Origin: Bacillus sp. (in: firmicutes)
Lineage (GTDB): Bacteria > Bacillota > Bacilli > Bacillales > Bacillaceae_J
Length of the DNA: 64,000 bases
Direction: 5' to 3'
Assembly (NCBI GenBank): GCA_012842745.1
Contig: DUSF01000033.1
Coordinates: forward strand, 154,156 to 218,155
Numbering within the stretch: the stretch's first letter is position 1; each line of letters begins with the position of its first letter. The translations under genes were made by a program, and so were the position numbers. A model generated the notes under the pieces. That model did not search any database, was not told where the DNA came from, and saw nothing but the letters and a program-made list of their open reading frames with translations. Of the stretch, positions 43,587 through 53,241 are shown piece after piece.

Positions 43587-44210
43587 ATGAACGGAAGTAA
43601 TGGCATTCATTATTATTTATACCAAGTTGATTCCTATTTGCGTGTCCAGCAAAATCAAATCCAAAGATTGCAGGAAGAAGTAAGGTCTTTACAGGAAAAG
43701 GTAAACAATCTTCGCGACCCACAAACAACGAATATCGAAAGAATTGAATATAAATTTGATCAATTAAAAATTGAGACATTAGAGGGAACGCTTAATATTG
43801 GCTTAACACCTCAGGGCATGTCAGATCCTGATACAGTGGAACATTTCTCAGTTAACCAAGACTTTCCGGGAGGCGCCTCTATTTTTCAAAAATATCCTGA
43901 GTTATATCCAAGATTAAGAGAAGGGGTTATGCAATATTTAAGAACAGACTGTCAACAATTAATAGATGAATGTGCGCTGAAATATAATAAGAACGTTACC
44001 GGCCCACATCGAACATTTATTATTGAGGATATAGAGAGACAGCTCGATGAACGTCTAAATTATCACTTAAATAAAACAACAAATAATGTAATCAGGAATG
44101 GTGGCCAAGAGGAAATTATTTATTTAGTAATGTCAGAAGTTAAAAAAGATATTACGAATGCAATTGATGCTTTTATTAAGCATATGCCTATGGGAGGGAA
44201 TTTTGCATGA
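43587..44210 (+). CDS. gerPC: Spore germination protein GerPC
   Basis: 207 residues. An N-terminal coiled coil (LRVQQNQIQRLQEEVRSLQE) is followed by NIERIEYKFDQLKIETLEGT and LNIGLTPQG, the GerPC signature. The ATG at 43587 follows AAAGAGGTG; a GTG at 43578 lies within that site. It overlaps gerPD by a few bases. Confidence 0.92.
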   Translation: MNGSNGIHYYLYQVDSYLRVQQNQIQRLQEEVRSLQEKVNNLRDPQTTNIERIEYKFDQLKIETLEGTLNIGLTPQGMSDPDTVEHFSVNQDFPGGASIFQKYPELYPRLREGVMQYLRTDCQQLIDECALKYNKNVTGPHRTFIIEDIERQLDERLNYHLNKTTNNVIRNGGQEEIIYLVMSEVKKDITNAIDAFIKHMPMGGNFA

Positions 44211-44383
44211 TGAATTATACTGTTATTAACCATGATCTTACCGTTTGTAATATTAAGATTACCGGTGTATCTGTTTCTTCTGTATTTTTAGTTGGAGATA
44301 CAAATACGATATCAATGGCTTCAGCTTTTGATACGCCACCTGAATCTTTAATCATTGGACCAACCGTTCAGATTGAACAGTAA
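44207..44383 (+). CDS. gerPD: Spore germination protein GerPD
   Basis: 58 residues, MMNYTVINHDLTVCNIKITG then SVSSVFLVGDTNTISMAS, with a terminal IIGPTVQIEQ. These match GerPD. ATG at 44207 (or 44210) overlaps the gerPC stop, and GGGAGGG lies 8 nt upstream. Confidence 0.88.
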   Translation: MMNYTVINHDLTVCNIKITGVSVSSVFLVGDTNTISMASAFDTPPESLIIGPTVQIEQ

Positions 44384-44397
44384 AAGGGTGTGTTACA

Positions 44398-44796
44398 TTG
44401 CAGCAAAGACTTTCCATCGTTGATAAGCTTCAGATTAGATCAGTATTTTTAAGCTCTATTATTGAAATTGGTGATTCTAACATGGTTCTCCCCTTTTCAA
44501 GGGCCTTGGCCGTCCATCGCGAACATCAACTTTTGGGTGGAGGCGAAGGGAGTATGAATTATCCTATTTTTTATCGTCCTCTTCCTAGACCAATCATAAC
44601 AGAGCAAGTATCGGTAAGAAGAATGAATGAATCACCGAAAATTCATGTTCATTCTATCTCTATTATTGGTCTTTCTACTTCCTCCGTTGTTCATATCGGT
44701 TCAACAAATCTCATATACGGGGAAGGAAGGGTTAAACATATCCGTCAATTAATAGATGCCAAACAAGATATACAAACCGTGGAAATATCGAAATAG
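44398..44796 (+). CDS. gerPE: Spore germination protein GerPE
   Basis: 132 residues with RLSIVDKLQIRSVFLSSIIE and a second, similar block SISIIGLSTSSVVHIGSTN (internal repeat of the GerP beta fold). The TTG start at 44398 is 8 nt after AAAAGGGTG. It lies 14 nt after gerPD. Confidence 0.88.
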   Translation: MQQRLSIVDKLQIRSVFLSSIIEIGDSNMVLPFSRALAVHREHQLLGGGEGSMNYPIFYRPLPRPIITEQVSVRRMNESPKIHVHSISIIGLSTSSVVHIGSTNLIYGEGRVKHIRQLIDAKQDIQTVEISK

Positions 44797-44859
44797 ACGA
44801 ACCTTTTTAGAAAAATAACATAATTTAATAATAAGTAGTAAAAACAAAGGATGTTCATG

Positions 44860-45078
44860 ATGCCTTCAGTAATTGGTGGACCGATTAATATTACACATGC
44901 AGACGGGGTTGTTCATTTTGGTGATTCTTTTTATATTGCTCCAAAAACTGTAGCAAAAACTTATTCTGGATCCGGTGGAGCGAATACAGGCAATTTTGTT
45001 CTAGCAAATAGCGGCGTAAGTGCAACAAACACATTTGATTCTGATGCAACTGATCAAACTACTGCAAATAATGGATAA
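44860..45078 (+). CDS. gerPF: Spore germination protein GerPF
   Basis: 72 residues, MPSVIGGPINITHADGVVHF, GDSFYIAPKTVAKTYSGSGG and the family end VSATNTFDSDATDQ. ATG at 44860 is chosen to match other GerPF starts; ATG at 44857 is equally possible from AAAGG at 44846. Last gene of the operon, followed by a terminator. Confidence 0.9.
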   Translation: MPSVIGGPINITHADGVVHFGDSFYIAPKTVAKTYSGSGGANTGNFVLANSGVSATNTFDSDATDQTTANNG

Positions 45079-45110
45079 AGGGGCTGTCCAATTCGGACGC
45101 CCCTTTTCTT
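45079..45110 (+). terminator. Terminator of the gerP operon
   Basis: AGGGGCTGTCC and GGACGCCCCTTTT pair with one bulge and end in a T-run; the convergent ligase-like gene ends 2 nt later. Confidence 0.8.
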
Positions 45111-45111
45111 G

Positions 45112-46290
45112 TTACCATTTCCGCTTATCAATTAATTTTTTACAATCCCGCTCAAGTGACCCTATGGGAACAGCTATAATAGTCGGAGTAACACGAATAA
45201 CATCTTTTATTTTCTCAACAATACCACTTTCAAACGATTCGCCCGCTTCGATGAAAATTTCAAATCTATCTTGGCTAGATTCTCTTGTAACAACAGCTTG
45301 ATAATTTTCATACCCTAATTCGCTTAGTACAGTTGTCAGCTGTTTTTCTCGGACAAACATTCCTTTCACTTTGATGCCATCGCTAACCCTGCCAAGCACA
45401 CCTGCTAATCTCTGGCCTTCAAAACCTTGCACCCATCTTGATAAATCACCTGTACCAAAACGAATAAGCGGATAATTTTCATCAAATAAAGTGACAACGA
45501 CTTCTCCCTCGCCACAATCCTCACCAAGCGGCAGCTCCTCACCTGTAAGTGGATTGCACAACTGGACTAATGCCGTCTCGGTTATTTTTAAACCAGGACC
45601 AGCCTTGTCTTCATAAGCAATTAGCCCGCAGTCTGCCGTACCGTATCCTTCATACACCTCAATACCGAAAGTTTGACATCTTTTCCGCAGCTCAGCTGTA
45701 ACCATTTCAGCCGTAAAAAATGCTTTCGTAAGCTTTATTTCAGAACCAGGACGCCAGCCTTTTTCTTCCACTGTATCTAATAAAATAGCTAAAAAGCTTG
45801 GTGTGCCAACATAGCCGGTTACTCCTAAATCTTTCATGACCTGAACCTGCAATTCCTTATTGCCGATGCCCGCTGGGATAACGGTAGCTCCTAACTTTCG
45901 TAAGGCGCTATCAAACATAAAACCAGCCGGTGATAAATGATATGAAAATGTATTTTGGACAATGTCTTGTTCATGAAACCCGGCAGCCTTTAATGCTTCT
46001 GAAAATCGCCAACTATCACCATCTAGCGGCTGGGGGTCATAAATCGGTCCCGGTGACATAAAAATCCGCGCCATCTTTGATGCAGCAACCGTTGCAAGCC
46101 CACCGAACGGAGCATTGTCCTTTTGAAGGGCCGGTAAATCTTCCTTTTTTAATACAGGAAGTTTGCCAAGGTCCTCCCTTGTCCTAATTTCCGAGGGCTT
46201 GACGTTTGCCTTATGCATCCACTTTCTAAAACCTTCAGCGTGATCATAAGCATACTGTATGATTTGCTCTAATGCGTCCACTACAACCAC
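45112..46290 (-). CDS. PaaK-like (phenylacetate-CoA ligase family) protein with altered P-loop
   Basis: 392 residues. The fold of PaaK is seen in the N-terminal ADLGKLPVLKKEDL-like part, EGYGTADCGLIAYED, NYPLIRFGTGDLSRW and the VKGMFVREKQL hinge. The usual Ser/Thr/Gly-rich ATP loop is missing; its place is held by FMSPGPIYDPQP, so classical adenylation is doubtful. The GTG at 46290 overlaps the livF end by 10 nt. Last gene of the liv-ligase operon. Confidence 0.82.
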   Translation of the reverse strand: MVVVDALEQIIQYAYDHAEGFRKWMHKANVKPSEIRTREDLGKLPVLKKEDLPALQKDNAPFGGLATVAASKMARIFMSPGPIYDPQPLDGDSWRFSEALKAAGFHEQDIVQNTFSYHLSPAGFMFDSALRKLGATVIPAGIGNKELQVQVMKDLGVTGYVGTPSFLAILLDTVEEKGWRPGSEIKLTKAFFTAEMVTAELRKRCQTFGIEVYEGYGTADCGLIAYEDKAGPGLKITETALVQLCNPLTGEELPLGEDCGEGEVVVTLFDENYPLIRFGTGDLSRWVQGFEGQRLAGVLGRVSDGIKVKGMFVREKQLTTVLSELGYENYQAVVTRESSQDRFEIFIEAGESFESGIVEKIKDVIRVTPTIIAVPIGSLERDCKKLIDKRKW

Positions 46291-47069
46291 CGCTTTCTCC
46301 GCTTATAAGACTTTAAGTCACGGTAACTTTTTCTGCCTTTATCACTTAAACCGAGATAAAATTCACGAACATCTTCATTTGATAGAAGTTTGTCAACCGG
46401 ACCATCCAAAACAATTCGCCCATTTTCCATGATATAGCCATAGTCAGCAATCGATAGGGCAATAGTAGCATTTTGCTCAACAACAAGAATGGTTGTGCCT
46501 TCCTCTTGATTAATTTTCTTAATAATGCTGAAAATCTCTTTTACTAGTAATGGAGCAATCCCAAGTGAAGGTTCATCTAGAAGCAGTATCTTAGGCTTTG
46601 CCATCATTCCTCTACCAATTGCCAGCATTTGCTGTTCCCCGCCAGAAAGATAGCCTGCTTGACGACTTTTTAACATTTCAAGCTTGGGAAAATAGTAATA
46701 CACTTTTTTAAGATCTTCCTTTAAATTTTTTCGGTCCTTTCGCGTATGGGCACCAGCAATTAAATTATCCTCGACAGTCAAATGTTTGAAAACACGACGC
46801 CCTTCCATACATTGAAATATGCCTTTTTTTACGATTGTTTCGGCAACATTTTCATCAATTCGTTCCCCATTTAAAAGAATTTGACCATCTGTTACTTCTC
46901 CGCGTTCACTTTTTAATAGTCCAGAAATGGCCTTCAATGTTGTCGTCTTTCCCGCGCCATTGCTTCCTAATAGGGCAACTATTTTTCCTGCGGGAATCTC
47001 CATTGACATCCCTTTTAAAACTAGGATTACTTTGTCGTACATAACCTCGACATTATTTAGTGTGAGCAT
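46281..47069 (-). CDS. livF: Branched-chain-type ABC transporter ATP-binding protein LivF
   Basis: 262 residues. Walker A GSNGAGKTT, signature LSGGEQQM, Walker B KILLLDEPSLGIAP and the H-loop VVEQNA are typical of LivF. The C-terminal tail KGRKSYRDLKSYKRRKRWL is longer and more basic than usual. It drives uptake together with LivG, H, M and the binding protein just upstream. Confidence 0.94.
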   Translation of the reverse strand: MLTLNNVEVMYDKVILVLKGMSMEIPAGKIVALLGSNGAGKTTTLKAISGLLKSERGEVTDGQILLNGERIDENVAETIVKKGIFQCMEGRRVFKHLTVEDNLIAGAHTRKDRKNLKEDLKKVYYYFPKLEMLKSRQAGYLSGGEQQMLAIGRGMMAKPKILLLDEPSLGIAPLLVKEIFSIIKKINQEEGTTILVVEQNATIALSIADYGYIMENGRIVLDGPVDKLLSNEDVREFYLGLSDKGRKSYRDLKSYKRRKRWL

Positions 47070-47124
47070 GGCAGCCTCCTATTCTTAAAACAGGGTGTTC
47101 CATAAAGAAACACCCCTAGTTCGA

Positions 47125-48366
47125 TTAATAACCAATATAATCCGTTATAACTTCAAACTTTCCATTTTTCACTTCGGCAAGACGAATTTGGTTTGTACCC
47201 GCATGATTGTCTGGTGTAAATGTTACCGGTGCCGCAAGTCCTCCTAAGTCTAGATTTGTAATTTTCTCTAAGCCAGCACGGATTCCTTCACCAGTTGTTG
47301 GGTCATCAGCAAGCTTGATTCCTTCCACCATAATTTTCGCCGCAATCCAACCTTGGATAAACTTTTGGTTTTTATCTTCTAATTTTTGCCCTTTACTTTC
47401 AAGGTATGTTCTAATTTCAGCTAAACCTGGTAAGTCTTCATATGGGAAAGCATGAGTGACAGCCCCGATAAATCCTTCAGCAGCATCGCCTGTAATCGGC
47501 AGTAAACCTTCACCTGTTGCCCAGTTTAAGCCGATAAATTTTGTTGTAAGACCTAGCTTCTTAGCATCTTTTAAAATTGTCGCTGTTGCGCCCCAAGTTT
47601 CTTGAATAATCGCATAATCAGGGTTTTTCTTTTGCATATTTAATAATTGTGGTGTTGCATCTAACGCCTTTAAGTCAACAACTTGCTCATCAACAACTTC
47701 AATTCCTAAATCTTTTGCAAAGTCTTTCGCATCTTGAACTGGCGATTTTCCAAATGCTGTATCATTGTAAATGAAAGCAACTGTTGGTGCTCCTTCAGTG
47801 TGGTTATCTTTGATCCATTTTAATGCCGAGCGTGCTTGGTCAGAGTATGACGCAGCAGATAAGAAATTGTATGGACTCTCATCCATATTTTTTAAGCCTT
47901 CAGAATATGAAGCTGAAATAAATGGTAGCTTATCAGCCGCAACTAATTGACGAAGTGCTTCTGTATCCCCAGTACCCCAACCCAAAATAGCGGCTACCTT
48001 GTCTTTTGATTTTAATTTTTGATAAAGCTTAGTTGCTTCAGGAATTTTGTAAGCATAATCATCGCCAATTAACTCTAGTTTATAGCCGTTAATCGGTCCT
48101 TGTGTTGCTAAATAGTCAAAAAATGCTTTTTCACCTTCAGCATACGGTGTACCAACATCACCTGTTCCACCTGTTAAGTCAAAAAGAGCACCAACTTTAA
48201 TTGTTCCTTTCACTTCTTCAGTATTTGCTTGTTGTTCTGAGCTTGCTTCCCCTTCATTTGCCTTTGTTGGGGCTGTCTGGGTCATTTTATTGCCTCCGCC
48301 TGAACAACCAACAAGCATTCCTACCGCTAGCACTACCATTAATAATACTGACCAAAATTTCTTCAT
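47125..48366 (-). CDS. livK: Branched-chain-type ABC transporter substrate-binding lipoprotein
   Basis: 413 residues, lipoprotein signal MKKFWSVLLMVVLAVGMLVG with the lipobox Cys next. The type-1 binding fold starts IKVGALFDLTGGTGDVGTPY. Members bind amino acids, but also aromatic or fatty acids; the setting with CoA ligases favours an organic acid. ATG at 48366 has AGAGGGGGAG upstream; the frame is open further upstream without a site. Confidence 0.9.
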   Translation of the reverse strand: MKKFWSVLLMVVLAVGMLVGCSGGGNKMTQTAPTKANEGEASSEQQANTEEVKGTIKVGALFDLTGGTGDVGTPYAEGEKAFFDYLATQGPINGYKLELIGDDYAYKIPEATKLYQKLKSKDKVAAILGWGTGDTEALRQLVAADKLPFISASYSEGLKNMDESPYNFLSAASYSDQARSALKWIKDNHTEGAPTVAFIYNDTAFGKSPVQDAKDFAKDLGIEVVDEQVVDLKALDATPQLLNMQKKNPDYAIIQETWGATATILKDAKKLGLTTKFIGLNWATGEGLLPITGDAAEGFIGAVTHAFPYEDLPGLAEIRTYLESKGQKLEDKNQKFIQGWIAAKIMVEGIKLADDPTTGEGIRAGLEKITNLDLGGLAAPVTFTPDNHAGTNQIRLAEVKNGKFEVITDYIGY

Positions 48367-48460
48367 TCTGCTCCCCCTCTTTTTTAAAAAAAATACTATT
48401 GAAATATCGATACGTGTCTTTTCATTTTTCCACCTATCGTTTATCCCCAAAAAATTCTAA

Positions 48461-49522
48461 TCAATATGAAAATGGCCATAACTTGAAATAATCCTTGATG
48501 TTTTGCCATATTTTCGCCAGTCCTTTCGGTTCATATATTAAGAAAATAATAATCACTAAACCGAAGACAACTTCCTTTAAACCATTTAACACATCTGCTA
48601 AATCTGGGAAAATCCCGCTAAAAACATCAATCACAGACCGAAGGACAACAGGTAACATTGTTATAAATACCGCTCCGTAAATCGAGCCGAATACGCTACC
48701 TAAACCGCCAACGAGAATCATCGCCAAATATTCAATCGATACTGTTGTGCTGTAAAGTTCAGGACTCACAACCATCATGTAATGCCCTAACAGAGCCCCA
48801 GCAATCCCTACGAAAAAGGAACTTACAAAAAACGCCAGCACCTTATATTTAAACAAGTCAATCCCAATAACTTCAGCGGCAACATCGCGGTCGCGAACGG
48901 CAATAAAGGCGCGTCCAACTCTTGACCTAAACAAATTAAGGGAAAATATAATAGTTGCAAGTAAGATGACAAACATTAAATAATAGTAGCTCGTTTCGCT
49001 ATAAAAAGAGAAACTCCCTATTTCTGGTCGGTTTAAGACAAGCCCTGCTGTACCGCCTGTTAATGAATCCCATCTAGAGATAACAAACAGGATGATAACT
49101 TGAGCAGCAAGGGTGGCAATTGCTAAATATAACCCTTTTAAACGGAGCGATGGGATCCCAAACATTGCCCCTACTAAAGCGGTTATAATCCCTGCCGTTG
49201 GCATCGCAACCCAAAAGCTTAACCCAAGCTTTGTTGTTAAAATCGCTGAAGTATAACCGCCAACACCTAGGAAAGCACCGACACCTATCGAAATCTGACC
49301 TGTAAATCCAGTTAAAATATTAAGGCCAATCGCGCCAATCGCTGCGATTCCACATAATGTTGCTAATCCAACAGTATACTCAGATGCAAACAATGGCAAA
49401 ATTGCGAATATTGCGATAATTAAAAAGACACGCATTCGAATTCTTGATATTTTCCATATCGCCATATCTTGCTTATAATTCACATGGTATTCACCACAGT
49501 CCATGACAAATGGGTTTCGCAT
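48461..49522 (-). CDS. livM: Branched-chain-type ABC transporter permease LivM
   Basis: 353 residues, eight or more membrane segments. IGLNILTGFTGQISIGVGAF and the loop VRDRDVAAEVIGIDLFKYKV are LivM landmarks, as is VGGLGSVFGSIYGA. It starts 3 nt after livH. Confidence 0.93.
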   Translation of the reverse strand: MRNPFVMDCGEYHVNYKQDMAIWKISRIRMRVFLIIAIFAILPLFASEYTVGLATLCGIAAIGAIGLNILTGFTGQISIGVGAFLGVGGYTSAILTTKLGLSFWVAMPTAGIITALVGAMFGIPSLRLKGLYLAIATLAAQVIILFVISRWDSLTGGTAGLVLNRPEIGSFSFYSETSYYYLMFVILLATIIFSLNLFRSRVGRAFIAVRDRDVAAEVIGIDLFKYKVLAFFVSSFFVGIAGALLGHYMMVVSPELYSTTVSIEYLAMILVGGLGSVFGSIYGAVFITMLPVVLRSVIDVFSGIFPDLADVLNGLKEVVFGLVIIIFLIYEPKGLAKIWQNIKDYFKLWPFSY

Positions 49523-49525
49523 TTA

Positions 49526-50410
49526 TTACACCCTCTCTATTTCTTTTTTGCCAAATAAACCATATGGCTTGAACATTAAAATGAAGACAAGGATGATAAA
49601 TGGCATTACCTCTTTCAAGCCTCCACCAACTAGAGGATCGAGATAACCACCTGTCATACTTTCAATCACACCGATAATAAGGCCACCAACAATCGCCCCC
49701 GGTATACTATCAAGACCACCTAATATAGCAACAGGCAGAACCTTTAGGCCAATAAAAGCAAGCGAAGAGTTTACACCGTTAATATTTCCAATTAAAACAC
49801 CGCCAACAGCTGATACGACAGCAGCAATGGCCCAAGCACAAGCGAAGATGACCTTGACACTGATTCCCATCGACATCGCTGCTTGCTGGTCATCTGCTGT
49901 TGCTCGCATCGCAATCCCCATTTTTGAATATTTGAAAAATAATGTGAAAAGGATAAGCATGACGATGACGATGGCAAGTGACCATAAATACACCGGTGCA
50001 ACAATAATATTGCCTAAATGAACAGGCAGTTCGGAAAATATTTGCGGAAACACTTTTGTTTCATGTCCCCAAATAATGTGAACAATCCCAAGCAAAACAC
50101 TAGATAAACCAATCGTAGCCATGATTAAAGAAATAACTGGTTCCCCAATAAATGGCCGGAGTACAATCCGTTCAATAACAAGACCTAGTACGGCACTAAA
50201 TAAAAGCGTCATGATTAATGCCGGAATAAATGGAATATTATAGCTTGACACAAGTGTTAAACACACATATGTACCAACTAATAAAAATTCCCCTTGCGCA
50301 AAATTAATCGCATCACTAGATTTATAGATTAACACAAATCCTAGGGCAACTAACGCATAAACACTCCCGATAACAATCCCCGTCACTAACATTTGTAGAA
50401 AGAACGTCAT
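49526..50410 (-). CDS. livH: Branched-chain-type ABC transporter permease LivH
   Basis: 294 residues with about eight membrane segments. SDAINFAQGEFLLVGTY, MRATADDQQAAMSMGISVKV and ILGGLDSIPGAIVGGLIIG are typical of LivH. The start overlaps the stop of the preceding ligase gene by 1 nt (ATG within TAATG), showing tight coupling. Confidence 0.94.
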   Translation of the reverse strand: MTFFLQMLVTGIVIGSVYALVALGFVLIYKSSDAINFAQGEFLLVGTYVCLTLVSSYNIPFIPALIMTLLFSAVLGLVIERIVLRPFIGEPVISLIMATIGLSSVLLGIVHIIWGHETKVFPQIFSELPVHLGNIIVAPVYLWSLAIVIVMLILFTLFFKYSKMGIAMRATADDQQAAMSMGISVKVIFACAWAIAAVVSAVGGVLIGNINGVNSSLAFIGLKVLPVAILGGLDSIPGAIVGGLIIGVIESMTGGYLDPLVGGGLKEVMPFIILVFILMFKPYGLFGKKEIERV

Positions 50411-52320
50411 TAAGCCACCACCTCTTCTTCCAATAATGAGATGACCTGTAAAGTTGTCCTAATAATTTGTTGTTTTCCATCTCGATATTTGATTGTGCCT
50501 TCTACATCAATTTTTTCATTTTCTGAGTATAACCCTTCGATTAGATCTTCATATTTTTTTGCAACAAACTGTCTGCGTACTTTCTTCGTGCGCGTCAATT
50601 CTTCGTCATCCGCATCCAATTCTTTATAAAGGAGAACGAACTTTTTCACACGTGCTTTTTCTGGTAAAGTTTTATTCACTTCATTCACTTGTTCTTGGAT
50701 TAGTTCAAGCACCTCGGGTTTTGAGGAGAGGTCTGTATAGGTTGTATAAGAAATTTGCTTTTTCTCCGCCCAGCGGCCGACATTTTCCATATCAATGTTA
50801 ATCATTGCGACAACATAAGGCCTAGAGCGCCCAATCGCTACAGCCTCTTTAATATACTGGCTGAACTTTAATTTATTTTCGATAAACTGCGGTGAAAACA
50901 TTTCACCTGTTTGCAAGCGAATGACATCTTTTACACGGTCGATAATGTAGAGATGGCCTTTTTCATCTAGGCTACCCGCGTCACCAGTATGCAACCAGCC
51001 GTCTTCAATCGTCTCTTTCGTTGCTACTTCATTTTTATAATAACCTACACAAACACTTGTACTTTTGATAAGGATTTCTCCTTCATCGGAAATCTTTACT
51101 TCTGTTCCAGGCAAAGGAATGCCGACACTATTTATTTTTATATCACCATCACGATGGACGATGGAAATACCAGACACTTCAGTTTGTCCATAAATACTTT
51201 TTACGTTCACCCCAATACTATGAAAAAATCGAAACACATCTGGACCAAGTGGGGCTCCGCCAGTGTACGCCCGCTTAATTCTTAGTAGTCCGATATGATC
51301 ACGGATGGCGCTAAACATTAAATAGTCTGCTAGTTTGTACATTATTTTAGTGCCAGTCTTTACTGTTTCATTATTGAAATGGGCATCGGCAACCTTTTCG
51401 CCAATTGGCTTGCACCATTCATAAAGCTTTCTTTTTAACCAGCCTGCATCTTGAATTTTGACTAGAAATTTAGAAAGCATATCTTCATATATTCGTGGTG
51501 GTGAAAACATCACATGAGGTCCGATTTCCCTAATATTCTGCAAAACGGTTGAAGGCTCTTCAGGGAAATTTATCGTAATGCCATTATACAGTCCAAGCGC
51601 TATTGACATCATTTGTTCCCCAATCCAAGCTAGCGGCAAAAATGAAAGATATTGATCATCCTTTTCTGACGGGTCAATTGACGATAGATTCATTGCCATG
51701 TCAAATAAGTTTTGATACGTTAACATCGTCCCTTTCGGATGTCCGGTTGTCCCCGATGTATAGGAAAGGATAGCAACATCTTCATAGCGGCCTTTTCTAA
51801 GCTCTTCTTCAAATAGCGTTCGATCTACTTCATTCACCTTTTGACCGATGACTTGGACATCTTTAAAAAATAATAGATTCGGATCATCATAGTTTCTCAT
51901 GCCACGGTTATCGTAATAAATAATCCATCTTACTTTCGGAATTTGCTGTTTAATTTCTAAAATTTTATCGACTTGCTCTTGGTCTTCAACAACAACAATG
52001 GAAGCATCCGAATTATCAATGATATAGCTAATTTCATTTGGCAGTGACTCTTGATAAATACCCACCGTTACACCGCCTAAGCTTTGGGAAGCTAATTCAC
52101 TAATCACCCATTCCGGGCGATTATCACCGATAATTGCCAGCTTTTCTCCCCGTTTAAAACCTAATTCAAAAAGACCTAGAGCAAACTCTCTTACTTCTTC
52201 AAAGTATTCTTGATACGTATATTCATTCCAAATTCCAAAGTCCTTTTCGCGCAAGGCGACTTTTGCTCCCTCATTCCTTGCTCTTTCATATAGCGCTTGA
52301 GGAAACGTCAAATCCATCAT
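50410..52320 (-). CDS. AMP-binding long-chain acyl-CoA ligase within the liv operon
   Basis: 636 residues. YTSGTTGHPKGTMLTYQN (P-loop, about 182), GQTEVSGISIVHRD, LHTGDAGSLDEKG and DRVKDVIRLQTGEMFSP are those of the FadD15-like long-chain ligases (C-terminal part with TRTKKVRRQFV). It makes CoA esters in the cytosol. Lying between livG and livH and overlapping livH by 1 nt, it probably activates the compound the transporter imports. Confidence 0.9.
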   Translation of the reverse strand: MMDLTFPQALYERARNEGAKVALREKDFGIWNEYTYQEYFEEVREFALGLFELGFKRGEKLAIIGDNRPEWVISELASQSLGGVTVGIYQESLPNEISYIIDNSDASIVVVEDQEQVDKILEIKQQIPKVRWIIYYDNRGMRNYDDPNLLFFKDVQVIGQKVNEVDRTLFEEELRKGRYEDVAILSYTSGTTGHPKGTMLTYQNLFDMAMNLSSIDPSEKDDQYLSFLPLAWIGEQMMSIALGLYNGITINFPEEPSTVLQNIREIGPHVMFSPPRIYEDMLSKFLVKIQDAGWLKRKLYEWCKPIGEKVADAHFNNETVKTGTKIMYKLADYLMFSAIRDHIGLLRIKRAYTGGAPLGPDVFRFFHSIGVNVKSIYGQTEVSGISIVHRDGDIKINSVGIPLPGTEVKISDEGEILIKSTSVCVGYYKNEVATKETIEDGWLHTGDAGSLDEKGHLYIIDRVKDVIRLQTGEMFSPQFIENKLKFSQYIKEAVAIGRSRPYVVAMINIDMENVGRWAEKKQISYTTYTDLSSKPEVLELIQEQVNEVNKTLPEKARVKKFVLLYKELDADDEELTRTKKVRRQFVAKKYEDLIEGLYSENEKIDVEGTIKYRDGKQQIIRTTLQVISLLEEEVVA

Positions 52321-52393
52321 GCAGCTTATCCCTCCCTAAACAATCAAATGCCGATTGGCTCTGTGGAAATCTATCATTTTTAAAGCTATAAAC

Positions 52394-53164
52394 TTAACTA
52401 ACTTGTTCTTCCCCGAGATACGCTTCTATGACCTTTGGATTGTTCTGAATCTCAGCTGGGGTGCCATAGCCAATTAGTTTTCCAAAATCAAGAACAGCAA
52501 TATGATCAGATAAGTCCATAATCACGCCCATATCGTGTTCGATTAAAATAATCGTCGTATTCATTTCTTCATGAATATCAATAATATAACGGGCCATATC
52601 TTCCTTTTCTTCCGTATTCATACCAGCCATCGGTTCATCTAATAGCAAAAGCTCCGGCTCCAGAGCAAGCGCTCGGCCCATTTCAACACGTTTTTGCAGG
52701 CCATATGATAATGTCCCAACGGGTGTATTGCGAATATCTTCAATTTCAAGAAAATCGATGACATCCTCCACCTTCCGGCGATGCTCAATTTCCTCGCGCT
52801 GTGCTTTTCCCCAATAAAATCCACTTGCTAGTAAACCTGTCTTCATTCTGATATGTCTCCCTAGCATTAGATTGTCCAATACGGATAAATGAGGAAACAA
52901 CTCAATATTTTGAAACGCCCTTGCTATGCCAAGGCTTGCCCGCTTATGAGGCTTAAGGTGATTAATTCTTTCACCATTAAAAGAAATTGACCCCTCTGAA
53001 GGTTGGTATAAACCACTAATACAGTTCAACATACTAGTTTTTCCAGCTCCATTCGGGCCGATTAACGCAAAAATTTCCCCTTTGTTAACAACGTAACTAA
53101 CCTGATTGAGCGCAACTACACCTCCAAATCGTAATGTTACGTCCTTTACCTCTAAAACTCCCAA
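52394..53164 (-). CDS. livG: Branched-chain-type ABC transporter ATP-binding protein LivG
   Basis: About 256 residues. Walker A GPNGAGKTS, signature LSYGLQKRVEMGRAL, Walker B LLLLDEPMAGMN and H-loop IEHDM are typical of LivG, as is the insertion between Walker A and signature. The start is uncertain: TTG at 53164 gives GVLEVKDVTLRFGG with GGGGGTGGG upstream; an ATG at 53188 has no site. An AT-rich inverted repeat lies in the promoter region. Confidence 0.9.
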   Translation of the reverse strand: MGVLEVKDVTLRFGGVVALNQVSYVVNKGEIFALIGPNGAGKTSMLNCISGLYQPSEGSISFNGERINHLKPHKRASLGIARAFQNIELFPHLSVLDNLMLGRHIRMKTGLLASGFYWGKAQREEIEHRRKVEDVIDFLEIEDIRNTPVGTLSYGLQKRVEMGRALALEPELLLLDEPMAGMNTEEKEDMARYIIDIHEEMNTTIILIEHDMGVIMDLSDHIAVLDFGKLIGYGTPAEIQNNPKVIEAYLGEEQVS

Positions 53165-53241
53165 ACGCCCACCCCCACTAATCAACATTTTTGAAAATGT
53201 TTTCCAACTGACTATACCATCTAAAGTACGTTTTGTACAAC

